From contig CAZUZD010000054.1 of assembly GCA_964624465.1 (NCBI GenBank), positions 1 through 25,178 on the forward strand: a DNA stretch of 25,178 bases, read 5' to 3'. The position numbers were made by a program, and so were the translations under genes. The notes beneath the pieces were generated by a model that was not told where the DNA came from, made no database searches, and was given only the letters and a program-made list of their open reading frames with translations. Shown piece after piece: positions 23,865-25,178 of the stretch; within the stretch, counting starts at the first letter, position 1, and each line of letters begins with the position of its first letter. Origin of the DNA: CAZUZD01 sp964624465 (GTDB lineage: Bacteria; Planctomycetota; Planctomycetia; Isosphaerales; Isosphaeraceae).

Positions 23865-23871
23865 CCTCCTT
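23865..23871 (-). promoter_or_regulatory. Ribosome binding site AAGGAGG fixing the GTG start of the KAS gene
   Basis: A full seven-base Shine-Dalgarno match lies 5 bases before the GTG at 23857-23859. It decides the start in favour of this GTG over longer in-frame options. Confidence 0.75.
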
Positions 23872-23909
23872 GCACGCATGACGCAACCCGGCTCCCGGCC
23901 CGAGGCGGG

Positions 23910-23937
23910 AGCTTAGCACGTTCTCTGGATCGGTCCA
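23910..23937 (-). promoter_or_regulatory. Putative promoter of the KAS-ACP-acyltransferase cluster
   Basis: On the minus strand TGGACC (23932-23937, 4 of 6) and TAAGCT (23910-23915, 3 of 6) are 16 bases apart, with a TG one base before the -10 (extended type). A near-perfect palindrome CTGGATCGGTCCAG (23925-23938) overlaps the -35 and could be an operator. The match is weak. Confidence 0.33.
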
Positions 23938-23967
23938 GGTTCGATTCCGCTTGAGCCTGGTTGGGGG

Positions 23968-23997
23968 CAAACCGGCCGCCCCCTGGCCAAACCGGCC
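23968..23997 (+). repeat. Direct repeat CAAACCGGCC, two copies 20 bases apart
   Basis: Copies at 23968-23977 and 23988-23997 are identical over 10 bases with a 20-base period, close to two helical turns. The second copy overlaps the -35 and spacer of the putative promoter for the 24089 gene. It has the geometry of a regulator site. Confidence 0.45.
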
Positions 23998-24013
23998 CGC
24001 GCCGCCTTATGGT
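23984..24013 (+). promoter_or_regulatory. Putative promoter for the FAH-family gene
   Basis: TGGCCA (23984-23989, 4 of 6) and TATGGT (24008-24013, 4 of 6) are 18 bases apart. It would start a transcript near 24020, about 70 bases ahead of the ATG. Confidence 0.33.
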
Positions 24014-24088
24014 GGCCACCCGAATCGATGAGGCCGCCGGCCGCCCGGCCGGGGCCCGGAACCCTCCGCCGGACCGGGACCGAACGCC

Positions 24089-24949
24089 ATGCAGCTCGCC
24101 AAGTTCCTTGATGCCCACGGCCAGGCCCGGGTCGGCCTGATCGAGGGCAGCGTCATCCGCCCGCTGGGGCGCGACGGCGCCCGCCCCACCCTGTCGTCCC
24201 TGCTGCACGCCGCCGACGGCGGCGCCGGGGCCGCCGCGCTGGTCGACCCGGCCGCCGAACCGCTGGCGCTGGCCGATGCCCGCCTGCTGGCCCCGATCGA
24301 CGCCCACGAGGTCTGGGGCGCGGGCGTGACCTACCACCGCAGCAAGGTCGCCCGCCAGGAGGAGTCGGAGGCGGCCGCCTCGTTCTATGACAAGGTGTAC
24401 ACCGCCGACCGCCCCGAGCTGTTCTTCAAGGCCAACCCGGCGCGGGTCGTGGGCCCCGGGGTCGCCATCCGCGCCCGCCGCGACTCGACCTGGACGGTAC
24501 CCGAGCCCGAGCTGGCCCTGGTGCTGGCCCCCGACCTGCGGCTGGTCGGCTTCACCGTCGGCAACGACGTCAGCGCCCGCGACATCGAGGGCCGCAACCC
24601 GCTCTACCTGCCCCAGGCGAAGGTCTACGACGCCTGCTGTGGCCTGGGCCCGGTGGTGACCCTGGCCGCCGCGATGCCCGCGCCCGAGGCGATCGAGATC
24701 CGGCTGCGGATCGAGCGCGGCGGGGCCACCGCCGTCGAGGCCACGACCTCCGTCGGCCAGATGGCCCGCTCGTTCGCCGAGCTGATCGACTGGCTGGGCC
24801 GCGACAACGCGTTCCCCGACGGCGTGGTGCTGCTGACCGGCACCGGCATCGTGCCGCCCGACGACTTCACGCTCCAGACCGGCGACACGGTGCGGATCGC
24901 CATCACCGGCATCGGCGAGCTGGTCAATCCGGTCGTCCAGGGCGGCTGA
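24089..24949 (+). CDS. Fumarylacetoacetate hydrolase-family enzyme, AraD1/GguC-type
   Basis: A 286-residue cytoplasmic metal-dependent enzyme of the FAH superfamily, whose members hydrolyse, isomerise, decarboxylate or dehydrate 2-keto acids. HEVWGAGVTYHRSK (73-86), YTADRPELFFKA (104-115), VPEPELAL with metal ligands Glu139 and Glu141, and GNDVSARDIEG with Asp160 are in order. NPLYLPQAKVYDACCGLGP (170-188) is the stretch I associate with the 2-keto-3-deoxy-L-arabonate dehydratase (AraD1)/GguC branch. The substrate is therefore perhaps a sugar-derived 2-keto-3-deoxy acid; the exact one is inference. There is no strong ribosome site before the ATG. It is divergent from the KAS cluster and followed by a long hairpin, so it is monocistronic. 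Confidence 0.88.
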   Translation: MQLAKFLDAHGQARVGLIEGSVIRPLGRDGARPTLSSLLHAADGGAGAAALVDPAAEPLALADARLLAPIDAHEVWGAGVTYHRSKVARQEESEAAASFYDKVYTADRPELFFKANPARVVGPGVAIRARRDSTWTVPEPELALVLAPDLRLVGFTVGNDVSARDIEGRNPLYLPQAKVYDACCGLGPVVTLAAAMPAPEAIEIRLRIERGGATAVEATTSVGQMARSFAELIDWLGRDNAFPDGVVLLTGTGIVPPDDFTLQTGDTVRIAITGIGELVNPVVQGG

Positions 24950-24985
24950 GCCCCGCACCGGCCCCACCTCCGCCCAGTAACGAAC

Positions 24986-25029
24986 CGAGCCGGCTGGTCC
25001 CCCGAGATGTGGGGAGACCGGCCGGCTCG
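24986..25029. terminator. Long hairpin after the FAH-family gene, convergent terminator
   Basis: The arms 24986-24999 and 25016-25029 pair over 14 positions with one G-U, and CCCC (25000-25003) can also pair with GGGG (25011-25014) inside, leaving a 7-base loop. It sits between two convergent genes and can end both transcripts. No T tract follows. Confidence 0.6.
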
Positions 25030-25068
25030 CTGTGCGCTTGGGGTCCGCGACCGGGGTCGCGGGCGAGG

Positions 25069-25178
25069 TCAGGCCTTCGGTTCGGCGGTCTTCTCGGCCT
25101 CAGGAGCGGCCGGGGCGCCCGAGGGGGTGTCGGCCGGCTTGGGGGCGTGGTGCTCCAGATACTCCTCGCCACCGAGAT
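25069..25178 (-). CDS. C-terminal end of an unidentified protein, cut by the right window edge
   Basis: The minus-strand frame is open from the window edge to TGA at 25069-25071. It reads LGGEEYLEHHAPKPAD followed by an Ala/Pro/Glu/Lys-rich tail ending EKTAEPKA. The low-complexity charged tail is protein-like and typical of a disordered C-terminus; 35 complete residues are too few to name the family. The stop lies 40 bases from the convergent hairpin, which supports a real gene end. Confidence 0.55.
   Translation of the reverse strand, partial: LGGEEYLEHHAPKPADTPSGAPAAPEAEKTAEPKA

Noticed and set aside
1..25178. Search for defence islands, secretion systems, mobile elements or CRISPR arrays.
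   Set aside because: No transposase, integrase, toxin-antitoxin, restriction gene, terminal inverted repeat or regularly spaced repeat was found, and composition is even across the window.

Overview
The window is uniformly GC-rich, densely coded bacterial chromosome. I read it as a planctomycete, most likely of the Isosphaeraceae type. The support is a PEP-CTERM sorting signal on a HAF-repeat secreted protein, a secreted Tyr/Val/Thr/Pro-rich protein with a carboxypeptidase-regulatory-like tail, a plastocyanin-like protein, and the overall base composition. This placement is inference; there is no rRNA gene to anchor it. I see no tRNA, rRNA, CRISPR array, insertion sequence, integrase or phage gene. 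A run of 10 N at 12544-12553 is an assembly gap inside a gene.

Layout, left to right. (1) 1-2532 (+): a bacterial polynucleotide kinase-phosphatase-ligase (Pnkp, RNA repair), cut by the left edge just after its P-loop. (2) 2642-5448 (-): a secreted DUF4874/DUF4832 protein and a ChrA-type chromate transporter. (3) 5657-8134: a secreted cupredoxin-like protein (+), a small conserved-looking protein (-), and a secreted low-complexity protein with a 45-bp tandem duplication (+) behind a promoter that overlaps an inverted repeat. (4) 8274-10520 (+): a GT4 glycosyltransferase and a lipase-like alpha/beta hydrolase. (5) 10539-13610: a dicarboxylate/amino-acid:cation symporter (-) and, divergent from it behind a good sigma70-type promoter, the HAF/PEP-CTERM protein interrupted by the N gap. 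(6) 13725-23859 (-): a sulfotransferase with its own promoter, then LptG-like and LptF-like permeases, an aminotransferase, a multi-pass membrane protein with a tyrosine-phosphatase-type domain, two tandem paralogous LpxL-like acyltransferases, an acyl carrier protein and a KAS II-type ketosynthase. (7) 24089-24949 (+): a fumarylacetoacetate hydrolase/AraD1-type enzyme, then a strong hairpin and the C-terminal end of an unidentified minus-strand gene at the right edge.

The most coherent system is region 6. Its transcription order is KAS, ACP, acyltransferase, acyltransferase, membrane phosphatase, aminotransferase, LptF, LptG. KAS overlaps ACP and the two acyltransferases overlap at TGATG, so those pairs are probably translationally coupled. 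Together the genes could make an acyl chain on a dedicated ACP, attach it to an envelope lipid, trim a phosphate and export the product through an Lpt-type machine. That functional chain is my inference. Two features are unusual: both acyltransferases lack the acidic residue of the HX4(D/E) motif, and the phosphatase domain is fused to about seven membrane segments.
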